A stretch of 64,000 nt of DNA from Streptantibioticus cattleyicolor NRRL 8057 = DSM 46488 (GTDB lineage: Bacteria > Actinomycetota > Actinomycetes > Streptomycetales > Streptomycetaceae). The stretch is taken from assembly GCF_000240165.1 (NCBI RefSeq), contig NC_017586.1, forward strand, positions 2,170,001 to 2,234,000, in the 5' to 3' direction. The notes beneath the pieces were generated by a model. The model searched no databases. It was given only the letters and a program-made list of their open reading frames with translations, and was not told the origin of the DNA. A program made the position numbers and the translations under genes. Of this stretch, positions 1 through 8,318 are shown piece after piece. Positions within the stretch are counted from its first letter, which is position 1. Every line of letters starts with the position of its first letter.

Positions 1-987
1 GCGGACGTGGTAGCGGTAGATGCCGCGGATGATCGAGGGCACCTGGGAGCAGCGGTAGCCGTTGCCGGTGTCGCTGTGGTGGACGAAGACCGCGCGGATA
101 CCGGAGGTGTAGAGGTAGCCGCCCTTGCGGAGGCGTTCGTCGGCGCCCCAGCCGCGTCGGGTGGTGATCGCCGGGCGGGGGGCGCGGTGGCCGCGGGGGC
201 GTTGTCTGCGGGGCTTGTGGCCGTGTGCGGGCCGGCCGCCGGGGTCGGCCTCCCCGGCGCGGGACTCGGCCTCCGCGTCCTCCTCCGCCTCGGCCTCGGC
301 CGCGGCCTCGTCGTCGGTGACGTAGGTGTCGTCGTCCGACCACTCCTCGTCCGACCAGTCGTCGCCGTCGGCGGGGTCGTCGGCGTCGGCGGGCAGGACG
401 TCGTCCGCCTCGTCCTCGTCGGCGGCGTCGGGGCCGGGGTCGATCATGTCGAGCCGCAGTCCGGCGGGGAGCGCGGCGGACAGGGCGCGTACCTGGACGC
501 CGTCGGCGGGGCCGGTCCACAGCGGGGCGGTGGCGCCGCGCAGGTGTCCGGTGGCGCGGTCCGGGGAGCGCTCGTCGGGGGCGTCGTCGTCGTTCACCTG
601 GACGGGGCGCCAGGGGGACCACCGGTGACCGGACGCCGAGCGGGTGCGCACCTCGACGGTGCCCGCCAGCCGGGCGGCGGGGTCGTTCCAGGTGAGGCCG
701 AGGAGCGAGAAGGGTGCGACGGTCCGGGCCGGTACGCCTGCCACGTCGCGCCGGCCCACCGCCCGGGTGCTCGGCAGCCGGGTGAGCGGCAGGGTGTGGG
801 TCCGGCCGGGCACCCCGTGGGCGGCCGGGCGGCGCGACGGGTGCCCGGCGGCGGAACGGAACGCGGGGCCGGCGACGGTACCGGAGGCTCGGGTGGGTTC
901 GAGCAGTTGCGGGGTGAGCGCGACCGCGCCCGCGCAGGCGGTGGCGATCGCGGCCGTGGTGATGGCACGCGTAGTGATGGCACGCAT
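1..987 (-). CDS. Secreted peptidoglycan-recognition (PGRP) amidase-like protein, C-terminus off window
   Basis: The gene starts at ATG 987 and runs off the left edge, so about 329 residues are visible. An N-terminal signal peptide (about residues 1-35) is followed by a variable region and a very acidic Asp/Glu-rich linker at about residues 185-235. A basic stretch follows, then the start of a PGRP/N-acetylmuramoyl-L-alanine amidase domain: RRGWGADER, then AVFVHHSDTGNGY, where the first His would be a zinc ligand, then SIIRGIYRYHV. Proteins of this family cleave or bind the peptide stem of peptidoglycan outside the cell. The catalytic half is missing, so amidase activity cannot be judged. The signal peptide begins with a duplicated RAITT motif. 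It is divergent from the gene at 1078. Confidence is good for the family and low for enzymatic activity. Confidence 0.82.
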   Translation of the reverse strand, partial: MRAITTRAITTAAIATACAGAVALTPQLLEPTRASGTVAGPAFRSAAGHPSRRPAAHGVPGRTHTLPLTRLPSTRAVGRRDVAGVPARTVAPFSLLGLTWNDPAARLAGTVEVRTRSASGHRWSPWRPVQVNDDDAPDERSPDRATGHLRGATAPLWTGPADGVQVRALSAALPAGLRLDMIDPGPDAADEDEADDVLPADADDPADGDDWSDEEWSDDDTYVTDDEAAAEAEAEEDAEAESRAGEADPGGRPAHGHKPRRQRPRGHRAPRPAITTRRGWGADERLRKGGYLYTSGIRAVFVHHSDTGNGYRCSQVPSIIRGIYRYHVR

Positions 988-1077
988 GGACAAATAGTGA
1001 CACAACCGGCAAATATGGCGAGTCATCATCTGGTGGTACGTCAACCCGGCGACCGGCGGCCTCGTAGGCTTGGCCTC

Positions 1078-1836
1078 GTGACCACTACCGCCCGCACCCC
1101 CGCCGACCTGTTGCGTTCCGCGCTGGAGACGGATCCGGCCCGGCCGCTGCTGACCTTCTACGACGACGCCACCGGTGAGCGCGTCGAACTGTCGGTGGCC
1201 ACCTTCGGCAACTGGGTGGCCAAGACCGCCAACCTCCTCCAGGACGACCTGGCCGCCGAGCCCGGGGACCGGCTCGCGCTGCTGCTGCCCGCCCACTGGC
1301 AGACCGCGGCATGGCTGCTGGCCTGCTTCTCCACCGGGGTCGTCGCCGATGTGCAGGGCGATCCGGGCTCCGCCGACCTGGTGGTCAGCGGGCCGGAGAC
1401 GCTGGAGCGGGCGCGGGCGTGCCGGGGTGAGCGGATGGCGCTCGCGCTGCGGCCGTTGGGGGCACGTTTCCCGCAAGCGCCGGAAGGTTTCGCCGATTAC
1501 GCCGTCGAGGTGCCGTCGCAGGGCGACCGCTTCACCCCGTACGCGCCGGTGGACCCGGACGCGGTGGCGCTGGCACTGCCGGACGGCACCGAGCTGACCG
1601 GCGCCGAGGTGGTGGCCCGGGCCCGGACGCGGGCGGCGGAGCTGGGCCTGGAGCCGGGGTCGCGGCTGCTGTCGGCGCTGCCGTACGACGACTGGGAGGG
1701 GCTGGCCGCCGGGTTGCTGGCGCCGCTGGCGGCCGGCGCCTCGGTGGTGCTCTGCCGCAACCTCGACCGGCTCGACGAGGGCGGCCTCGACCGGCGCCGG
1801 GACTCCGAGCGCGTCACCCACACGGCCCTCGGCTGA
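1078..1836 (+). CDS. TIGR03089 family protein (truncated adenylate-forming enzyme fold)
   Basis: This 252-residue protein starts at GTG 1078. It matches the TIGR03089 family, which corresponds to the N-terminal part of AMP-binding acyl or aminoacyl ligases: a PADLLRSALETDPARPLLTF opening, then GDRLALLLPAHWQTAAWLLAC near residues 63-83. It lacks the usual phosphate-binding loop (SGTTGxPK) and the C-terminal lysine domain, so it is unlikely to adenylate anything by itself. The family is widespread in actinobacteria and, as far as I recall, has no established function. It is followed by the LCP gene array after about 220 bp containing a direct repeat of CGACCGACCGA near 1980-2003. A role linked to wall assembly is only inferred from position. 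Confidence 0.75.
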   Translation: MTTTARTPADLLRSALETDPARPLLTFYDDATGERVELSVATFGNWVAKTANLLQDDLAAEPGDRLALLLPAHWQTAAWLLACFSTGVVADVQGDPGSADLVVSGPETLERARACRGERMALALRPLGARFPQAPEGFADYAVEVPSQGDRFTPYAPVDPDAVALALPDGTELTGAEVVARARTRAAELGLEPGSRLLSALPYDDWEGLAAGLLAPLAAGASVVLCRNLDRLDEGGLDRRRDSERVTHTALG

Positions 1837-2057
1837 CCCGCGCGCTCCGCCCGCCCCGGGGAGATCGGACAGTTTGCCCGGGTGTAAACGCAGGCAATTT
1901 GTCACGGGCGCCCGTCAGGCGCTGAACTGTGCAGCCAGTGTGGGCGGTTCGGCCGGAACGGGGCGGTCGCGCGTACACGACGACCGACCGAGACGACCGA
2001 CCGATCGTGCGCCCGGGGGGTAGGCGCGGCGTGCAGTGACGGAGGGCATGGGCAACC

Positions 2058-3806
2058 GTGGACACGCAAGGCCCTGGACACACCGGCCCGGAGGACGCGG
2101 GGACGGACCCCGCCGACCAGTGGGTCCTGGACCCGGAGACCGGCCGTTACGAACTGCGGCTGGACGCGGCCGGTGGCGGGGGCCGCGCGGGTGACTCGAT
2201 CGCGTCCCGTCCCACCGTGCACGGCACCGGGGTGAGCGCGGTCGGCTCGGACGGCGACGGCTCCGGGGGCGCGCGGTCCGGCGGGCGGCGTGCCGCGCGG
2301 GGCGGACGCGGCCGGGCCGCCGGATCCGGCGGCGGGCGCCGCAAGGCGCGCGGCCGGGCCGCCGGCGGCAGCCGCAAGCGCAAGGTGCTGGGGTGGTCGG
2401 CGGGCGCGCTGGGGTTCGTCCTGGTCGTCGGCAGCGTCGGCGCCTACCTGCTGTACCAGCACTTCAACAGCAACATCAGCACCGTGGACGTGGGCGACGC
2501 GGGCAGCGGCGGTCCCACCTCCGACGGTCCGCTGAACATCCTGGTGATCGGCACCGACAGCCGGGTGGGCCTGGGCCGCAAGTACGGCGACGAGGGCAGC
2601 GTGGGCCACGCGGACACCACGATCCTGTTCCACGTGGCCAAGGACCGCAGCAACGCCACCGCGCTGTCCATCCCGCGTGACCTGATCACCGACGTCCCGG
2701 ACTGCCCGACCCGGCAGTCCGACGGTTCCGTCAAGGTGATCCCCGGTCAGCGGGGCGTGCGCTTCAACACCAGCCTCGGTCAGGACGGCCGCGACCCGGG
2801 GTGCACCATGCGCACCGTCAAGAAGCTCACCGGGATCGACGTCGACCACTTCATGATGGCCAACTTCAACGCCGTCAAGGACCTGTCGACCGCGGTCGGC
2901 GGGGTGGACGTGTGCGTGGGCAAGGACATCGACGACAAGGGCGGGTCGGGGCTGAAGCTGACCCGCGGTCACCACGTGGTCGCCGGGGAGCAGGCGCTGG
3001 CGTTCGTCCGTACCCGGCATTCGGTGGGCAACGGCGGCGACCTGGACCGGATCAAGCTCCAGCAGCAGTTCCTGGGCTCGCTGATCCGCAAGATGAAGTC
3101 GAGCGGGACGCTGACCAGCCCCACCAAGCTGTACCGGCTGGCGGACGTGGCCACCAAGGCGCTCACCGTGGACACCGGCATCGGGACGGTGAAGAAGCTC
3201 GGCAACCTCGCCCAGGACCTGTCCTCGGTCAACCCGAAGGACATCACGTTCGCCACCGTGCCGGTGGTGGACAACCCGGCGGAGACGGTGCACGCCACGG
3301 TGGTGCTCAACCAGACTTCCGCGGGGGACCTGTTCGCGATGGTGCGGGCGGACAACCCGCTCGGCGGCGCGAAGAAGCGGCAGCAGACGGCCGCCGGGCA
3401 CACCGCCGACCCCCGGCAGGGTCCGAAGGCCGACCCGGCCCAGGTGCGGGTGAACGTGCTCAACGGCAGCGGGCTGCTGGGCGCGGCGCAGGACACGGTG
3501 GCGTGGCTCCAGAACAGCCAGGGGATCGTCCGGTCGAGCAACGGCGGCAACGCGGCGGCCGGTTCGCCGCGGACCACCCTGGTCTACGCGGCCGGCCAGG
3601 CGGACCAGGCGCGCCGGCTGGCCGAGGTGATGGGGCTGCCGGCCGCGGCGCTCGAGCAGAGCCCGGCCGGGACGGCGTCGGCGCCGATGACGCTCACCCT
3701 CGGCAAGGACTTCACCGCCCCGGGGCAGCCGTTGACCGCGCCGACCAAGGCGCCCGCGGATGTACAGCACGTCAAAGCGAGCGATCAGAATCTCTGCGCC
3801 AAATGA
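2058..3806 (+). CDS. LytR-CpsA-Psr (LCP) family wall-polymer ligase with LytR_C domain (LCP1)
   Basis: This 582-residue protein starts at GTG 2058, with GGAGGG at 2041-2046. A long basic Gly/Arg-rich cytoplasmic segment (to about residue 108) precedes one membrane helix (about 111-133). The extracellular LCP domain runs from about 158 to 345, with ILVIGTDSR, SIPRDL and the later TRHSVGNGGDLDRIKLQQQFL conserved block. A LytR_C domain follows at about 465-550. LCP enzymes transfer undecaprenyl-linked glycopolymers onto peptidoglycan outside the membrane. The Asp and Arg residues that bind pyrophosphate are present. It is the first of three tandem LCP genes and is separated from the next by about 60 bp. 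Polymer specificity cannot be read from sequence. Confidence 0.92.
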   Translation: MDTQGPGHTGPEDAGTDPADQWVLDPETGRYELRLDAAGGGGRAGDSIASRPTVHGTGVSAVGSDGDGSGGARSGGRRAARGGRGRAAGSGGGRRKARGRAAGGSRKRKVLGWSAGALGFVLVVGSVGAYLLYQHFNSNISTVDVGDAGSGGPTSDGPLNILVIGTDSRVGLGRKYGDEGSVGHADTTILFHVAKDRSNATALSIPRDLITDVPDCPTRQSDGSVKVIPGQRGVRFNTSLGQDGRDPGCTMRTVKKLTGIDVDHFMMANFNAVKDLSTAVGGVDVCVGKDIDDKGGSGLKLTRGHHVVAGEQALAFVRTRHSVGNGGDLDRIKLQQQFLGSLIRKMKSSGTLTSPTKLYRLADVATKALTVDTGIGTVKKLGNLAQDLSSVNPKDITFATVPVVDNPAETVHATVVLNQTSAGDLFAMVRADNPLGGAKKRQQTAAGHTADPRQGPKADPAQVRVNVLNGSGLLGAAQDTVAWLQNSQGIVRSSNGGNAAAGSPRTTLVYAAGQADQARRLAEVMGLPAAALEQSPAGTASAPMTLTLGKDFTAPGQPLTAPTKAPADVQHVKASDQNLCAK

Positions 3807-3868
3807 TCAGAAACAGAAGGTAACAAGCAAGGACGCAACCACACGCCCGATTCGGGTGTCTTACGGGC

Positions 3869-5425
3869 GTGACACGTTTGTCTGAGCAAGCCCCCGGCGG
3901 TGGCGAGGCCGCCGGGGACGGGCCCGGCCGTCCCCGAAGCGGCGGCCGGCGGCTCGTCCTGAAGTGGCTCACCGTCACCGCGACCGTGGTGGTGCTGGGC
4001 GCGGCGGCGGGCGCGTGCGCGTACTACGAACGCCTCAACGGCAACCTGCACAAGGGCGACCTCAACCTGGGCGGCAAGCCGCTGGACAAGGCGCCGGCCA
4101 ACGCCGCCGGGCAGACCCCGCTCAACATCCTGCTGCTCGGCTCGGACGGCCGCAACACCGCCGAGGACCTGCGGCTCGGCGGCTCCCACGCGGACGCCGG
4201 GCGGGCCCCGCTGGCCGACGTCGAGATGCTGGTGCACGTCGCCGCGGACCGCGGCAGCATGACGGTGCTCAGCGTGCCCCGGGACACCCGGGTGACCATC
4301 CCGCGGTGCACCGACCCGGCCACCGGGACGACGTACCCGCAGACCGAGGACATCATCAACGCCAGCCTTCAGCACGGCGGTCCGGGGTGCACGGTGGCCA
4401 CCTGGGAGGAGCTGACCGGCATCCCCATCGACCACTTCATGATGATCGACTTCTCCGGGGTGGTCGCCATGGCCGACGCGGTCGGCGGGGTGCCGGTGTG
4501 CGTGTCGGCCAACGTGTACGACAAGGACTCCGGGCTGCGGCTGACCAAGGGCACCCATGTGATCGCCGGGCAGCAGGCGTTGCAGTGGCTGCGTACCCGG
4601 CACGGCTTCGAGGACGGCAGCGACATCGGCCGCACCCACGCCCAGCACATGTATCTCAACGCCATGGTGCGGCAGTTGAAGTCCGGGGCGAAGCTGACCG
4701 ACCCCGGTGAGCTGATGGGGCTGGCCGACGCCGCCACCAAGGCGCTCACCGTCGACAAGGGGCTGGGCTCGGTGAAGAAGCTCTACGACCTGGCCGACGA
4801 CATCAAGCGGGTGCCGACCGGCCGGATCACCATGGCCACCATGCCGTGGGACCCCGACCCCAAGGCGCCGGACGAGCACGTGGTGCCCTCGGCGCAGGCC
4901 GCGGCGCTCTTCGCGATGATCCGCGGCGACCAGCCGGTGGACGGCGGCCCGGCGGCGAAGCCGCGTCCCGCGCCGCACCCCTCCCCCGCCGACACCGCCG
5001 CCCCGCGCGACCGGATCGCGGTGGGCGTGGCCAACGGCACCGGGACGGCGGAGCTGGCCCCGGTCCCCGGGCGGGCGGCGGAGATCACCGCGCGGCTGGC
5101 GGCGCTGGGGTTCACCGAGGCGACCACCGACACCACGCCACGGGCCCAGGCCGACACCACGATCAGCTACCCGGACGCCGGGCTGAAGGCCGACGCCGAG
5201 GAGGTCGCCAAGGCGCTGGGCATCCCGCTGTCGGCGGTCCGCAAGTCCCCCGAGGTCTCGGGCATCACCCTGGTCGTCGGGGCCGACTGGCGCGGCGGCA
5301 CCGGCTACCCCGCCCCCGCGCCGCCGCCGTCCGCCGACCGCCTGACCCACTCCGCGTCCGCCCTCAACGCCGGTGACACCACGGCCTGTATGCAGGTCAA
5401 CGTGGCCGGCGGCTACAGCTGGTAA
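3869..5425 (+). CDS. LCP family wall-polymer ligase with LytR_C domain (LCP2)
   Basis: This 518-residue protein starts at GTG 3869. It has a short basic N-terminus, one membrane helix at about residues 30-53, an LCP catalytic domain from about 84 to 275 (ILLLGSDGR, SVPRDTR, WLRTRHGF) and a C-terminal LytR_C domain at about 385-480 ending near VVGADW. It closely resembles the following gene in architecture: both have an ERLNGNLHKG/QHLNHNLRKG-like juxtamembrane segment and a CTDPATG insertion. This suggests tandem duplication. It probably ligates a secondary wall polymer to peptidoglycan. The next gene begins 17 bp downstream, so the two are very likely co-transcribed. Confidence 0.92.
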   Translation: MTRLSEQAPGGGEAAGDGPGRPRSGGRRLVLKWLTVTATVVVLGAAAGACAYYERLNGNLHKGDLNLGGKPLDKAPANAAGQTPLNILLLGSDGRNTAEDLRLGGSHADAGRAPLADVEMLVHVAADRGSMTVLSVPRDTRVTIPRCTDPATGTTYPQTEDIINASLQHGGPGCTVATWEELTGIPIDHFMMIDFSGVVAMADAVGGVPVCVSANVYDKDSGLRLTKGTHVIAGQQALQWLRTRHGFEDGSDIGRTHAQHMYLNAMVRQLKSGAKLTDPGELMGLADAATKALTVDKGLGSVKKLYDLADDIKRVPTGRITMATMPWDPDPKAPDEHVVPSAQAAALFAMIRGDQPVDGGPAAKPRPAPHPSPADTAAPRDRIAVGVANGTGTAELAPVPGRAAEITARLAALGFTEATTDTTPRAQADTTISYPDAGLKADAEEVAKALGIPLSAVRKSPEVSGITLVVGADWRGGTGYPAPAPPPSADRLTHSASALNAGDTTACMQVNVAGGYSW

Positions 5426-5442
5426 GAGGAACCCCGCCATCC

Positions 5443-7110
5443 ATGAGCAGCACCGCCGACCGGGCCGAGCCCGCGGCGGCCTCCGCCGAGGCTGCCTCCC
5501 CATCCCGTCGCAGCCGTGGCGGCGCCCCGCCCGCCCCGTCCGGCGGGCGGCGCCGCCGCGGGCGAATACTGCGCCGGCTGGCGGCCCTGGTCGCGGCGGC
5601 CCTGCTCGCCACGGCCGCCGCCGGCTGGCTGTACTACCAGCACCTCAACCACAACCTGCGCAAGGGGCAGCGCAGTAGCAGCAGCCATGTCTCGGTGCCC
5701 AGGCCCAAGCCGAACGCGGCCGGGCAGACCCCGGTCAACATCCTGCTGATCGGCTCGGACGGCCGCGACAGCGCGGACGACCTGGCGCTCGGCGGCAGCC
5801 GGGAGAACGCCGGCGGCCCGGCGCGGGCGGACGTGGAGATGCTGCTCCACCTGTCGGCGGACCGGAAGCACGCGGCGCTGGTGAGCGTGCCGCGGGACAC
5901 CCGGACGACCATCCCGGAGTGCACCGACCCGGCCACCGGCCACCGTTATCCGCCGGTCAACACGATCATCAACGAGTCGCTGGCGCGCGGCGGTCCGGGA
6001 TGCACGCTGGCCACCTGGGAGAAGCTCACCGGGGTGTGGATCGACCACTGGGTGCTGGTGGACTTCGCCGGGGTGGTGCGGATGGCGGACGCCATCGGCG
6101 GGGTGGAGGTGTGCGTCAAGCAGAACCTGTGGGACCGGCCCACCCCGGCCATCCCGCACGGCGGTTCGGGGCTGAAGCTGACCGCCGGCACCCACACCGT
6201 CCAGGGCGAGCAGGCGTTGCAGTGGCTGCGTACCCGGGACTCCTTCGGCAGCGACCTGGGGCGGGCCGAGGCGCAGCACATGTACCTCGCCTCGATGCTG
6301 CGCTCGTTGCGCTCGCAGGACGTCTTCGGCGACGCCGGGCGGCTGATGGACCTCGCGGACGCGGCGACCAGGTCGCTGCGGGTCTCCGAGGAGATCGGCT
6401 CGGTCAAGGACCTGTACGACCTGGCCACCCAGTTCCAGGACATCCCGTCGGACCAGGTGACCATGGTGACGATGCCCAACATCACCGATCCGCAGGACGA
6501 CGACCATCTGCTGCCGGACCCGGTGGACGCCCCCAAGGTCTGGTCGATGCTCCGCAACGACGTGCCGTTCGACGGCGCCGGGAAGCAGACCGCCGGCACC
6601 GGCGCGTCGGCGTCGCCGTCGGCCGGCACCTCCCCGTCCGCCCCGACGGTGACGCCCACCGCCACGGCGTCCGCCACCGGGGCCGCCGCGCCCGATCCGG
6701 GGACGGTCGCGGTCACCGTGGTCAACGGCACGGCCGACGGCGACGGCGGACAGGTGGTGCCGGGGCGGGCCGGCGACGTGGCGCACGCGCTGGCCGGGCA
6801 CGGGTTCACCAGGGCCGCGGCGAGCGAGGAGACCGCCTCCCAGCAGGGCAGCGGGGTGACCTATCCGGCCGGGGGCGGGGGACGGGCCAGGGCGGACGCG
6901 CTCGCGGTGGCCCGGGCGCTCGGGCTGCCGGCCGGCGCGGTGCGCGCCGCCAAGGGCTCCGACCCGGTCACCGTGACCGTGGGCGCCGACTGGCCGGAGG
7001 GCACCGACTACCGCAGCACGCTGCCGCAGGCGGTGCCCACCAGCGCCGACGTCCTGCACGGCGACGACCGGCACGCCTGCATGGACGTCTACAAGCCGTA
7101 CCGCTGGTAG
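5443..7110 (+). CDS. LCP family wall-polymer ligase with LytR_C domain (LCP3)
   Basis: This 555-residue protein starts at ATG 5443 behind an AGAGGAA ribosome site. A membrane helix at about residues 43-64 leads into the LCP domain at about 97-290 (ILLIGSDGR, SVPRDTR, WLRTRDSFGSDLGR). A Ser/Thr/Ala/Pro-rich linker at about 383-420 connects to a LytR_C domain at about 422-520. The product is a paralogue of LCP2. It ends 5 bp before the convergent glycosyltransferase stop. An extracellular phosphotransferase role in attaching glycopolymers to peptidoglycan is family knowledge. Why three such enzymes sit side by side is discussed under findings. Confidence 0.92.
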   Translation: MSSTADRAEPAAASAEAASPSRRSRGGAPPAPSGGRRRRGRILRRLAALVAAALLATAAAGWLYYQHLNHNLRKGQRSSSSHVSVPRPKPNAAGQTPVNILLIGSDGRDSADDLALGGSRENAGGPARADVEMLLHLSADRKHAALVSVPRDTRTTIPECTDPATGHRYPPVNTIINESLARGGPGCTLATWEKLTGVWIDHWVLVDFAGVVRMADAIGGVEVCVKQNLWDRPTPAIPHGGSGLKLTAGTHTVQGEQALQWLRTRDSFGSDLGRAEAQHMYLASMLRSLRSQDVFGDAGRLMDLADAATRSLRVSEEIGSVKDLYDLATQFQDIPSDQVTMVTMPNITDPQDDDHLLPDPVDAPKVWSMLRNDVPFDGAGKQTAGTGASASPSAGTSPSAPTVTPTATASATGAAAPDPGTVAVTVVNGTADGDGGQVVPGRAGDVAHALAGHGFTRAAASEETASQQGSGVTYPAGGGGRARADALAVARALGLPAGAVRAAKGSDPVTVTVGADWPEGTDYRSTLPQAVPTSADVLHGDDRHACMDVYKPYRW

Positions 7111-7115
7111 GGGCG

Positions 7116-8162
7116 TCAGACCTCGGCGCGCCGCCGCACCGGCGGGCGGCGGGAGGCGATGACCTTGCGCGCCAGCGACTTGGGGCTGGTCAGGAAGCCC
7201 CAGCCCCACGACATGTGCATGGTGGCCAGCGCCAGGGGGATGCGTACCCGGGCGGCGGCGTCCAGGCCCTTGCCGGCCGGGACGGAACCGGCGGCGATGG
7301 CCACCAGGTAGCCGCCGGGGACGATCCAGCCCACCGGGTGCACCAGGGCGCCCGCCACCACGCCCGCGGCGATGGCCACCACGGCGGCCGGCGGGGCCAG
7401 GTAGCGCAGGTTGATCGAGCCGGAGTGGTAGCGGGCGACGACGTGCCGCCAGCGCCCGTAGTTGCGGTACTGCTTGGCCAGTTCGCGTACGTTGGGCCGG
7501 GGGCGGTAGGAGACCCGCAGTTCGGGCGAGAACCAGATCAGGCCGCCGGCCTCGCGGATGCGGTAGTTGAGCTCCCAGTCCTGGGCGCGGATGAACTCCT
7601 CGTTGTAGCCGCCCTGTTCCTCCAGCACCTCGCGGCGGAAGACGCCCAGGTAGACGGTTTCGGCGGGGCCGGCCTGGCCGCCGGTGTGGAAGGCGGCGTT
7701 GCCCACCCCGATCCGGGAGGTCATGGCGGCGGCGACGGCCCGCTCCCAGGCGTTCTCCCCCTCGGCGTGCATGATCCCGCCGACGTTGGCCGCGCCGGTC
7801 TCCTCCAGCAGGCGGACGGCGGTGGCGATGTAGTCGGGGGAGAGCATGCCGTGGCCGTCGACGCGGACGACCACGGGGTGCCGGGACGCCTTGATCGCCG
7901 CGTTGAGCGCGGCGGGGGTGCGGCCGGTGGGGTTGGGCACGGTACGGACCCGGGGGTCCTCGGCGACGAGTTGCGCGGCGATCTCGTCGGTGCGGTCGTC
8001 GGAGGGGCCGAGGGCGATCACCACCTCCAGCTCGCCCGGGTAGTCCTGCTCCAGGATGTGCCTGACGGATTCGCGCAGGTGTCGTTCCTCGTTGAGCACC
8101 GGCATGATCACGGAGACCGCGGGGGTGGCGGTACGCAAAGGCTGGGCGTTCACCGGCGTCAC
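7116..8162 (-). CDS. Family 2 glycosyltransferase, ExoA-like, with C-terminal membrane helices
   Basis: A 348-residue protein if it starts at GTG 8162; a second in-frame GTG at 8153 would give 345 residues, and neither has a strong ribosome site. The GT-A domain begins AVSVIMPVLNEERHLRESV, contains VVIALGPSDDRT and the DGHG acceptor/metal motif, and has QDWELNYRIREAGG near the end of the catalytic part. Two to four hydrophobic helices follow after about residue 230. Such enzymes add sugars to lipid-linked precursors at the inner face of the membrane and resemble succinoglycan ExoA. Its position between LCP genes suggests it makes part of the polymer that those enzymes attach. The donor sugar is unknown. 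Confidence 0.85.
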   Translation of the reverse strand: MTPVNAQPLRTATPAVSVIMPVLNEERHLRESVRHILEQDYPGELEVVIALGPSDDRTDEIAAQLVAEDPRVRTVPNPTGRTPAALNAAIKASRHPVVVRVDGHGMLSPDYIATAVRLLEETGAANVGGIMHAEGENAWERAVAAAMTSRIGVGNAAFHTGGQAGPAETVYLGVFRREVLEEQGGYNEEFIRAQDWELNYRIREAGGLIWFSPELRVSYRPRPNVRELAKQYRNYGRWRHVVARYHSGSINLRYLAPPAAVVAIAAGVVAGALVHPVGWIVPGGYLVAIAAGSVPAGKGLDAAARVRIPLALATMHMSWGWGFLTSPKSLARKVIASRRPPVRRRAEV

Positions 8163-8318
8163 GTTACCGCGAACGGGCCAGGGCGGATCGATCGGCCGGG
8201 TGGCCGGGGCGGGGCGGCGGCGTGGGAGCGCGGGCGGTACCGGACGGCGGCCTAGAGTGAACGTTTCTCCAGGCCCCCACCGGCCCGGTACCGGCCCGCT
8301 TCCGCGGAGGTGCGTTGG

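Noticed and set aside
1078-1836. Frameshifted or truncated acyl-CoA ligase pseudogene
   Set aside because: The frame is intact and the length matches the TIGR03089 family, which naturally lacks the C-terminal ligase parts.
1977-2003. Direct repeat CGACCGACCGA upstream of LCP1
   Set aside because: Only two short copies of a low-complexity GC-rich unit, not clearly placed relative to a promoter; noted only in the description of the neighbouring gene.
1902-3770. Long open frame of 622 codons on the minus strand opposite LCP1
   Set aside because: Composition is Arg/Gly/Val-rich low complexity, no motif or ribosome site; it is the usual antisense shadow of a high-GC gene whose plus strand has a clear LCP domain.
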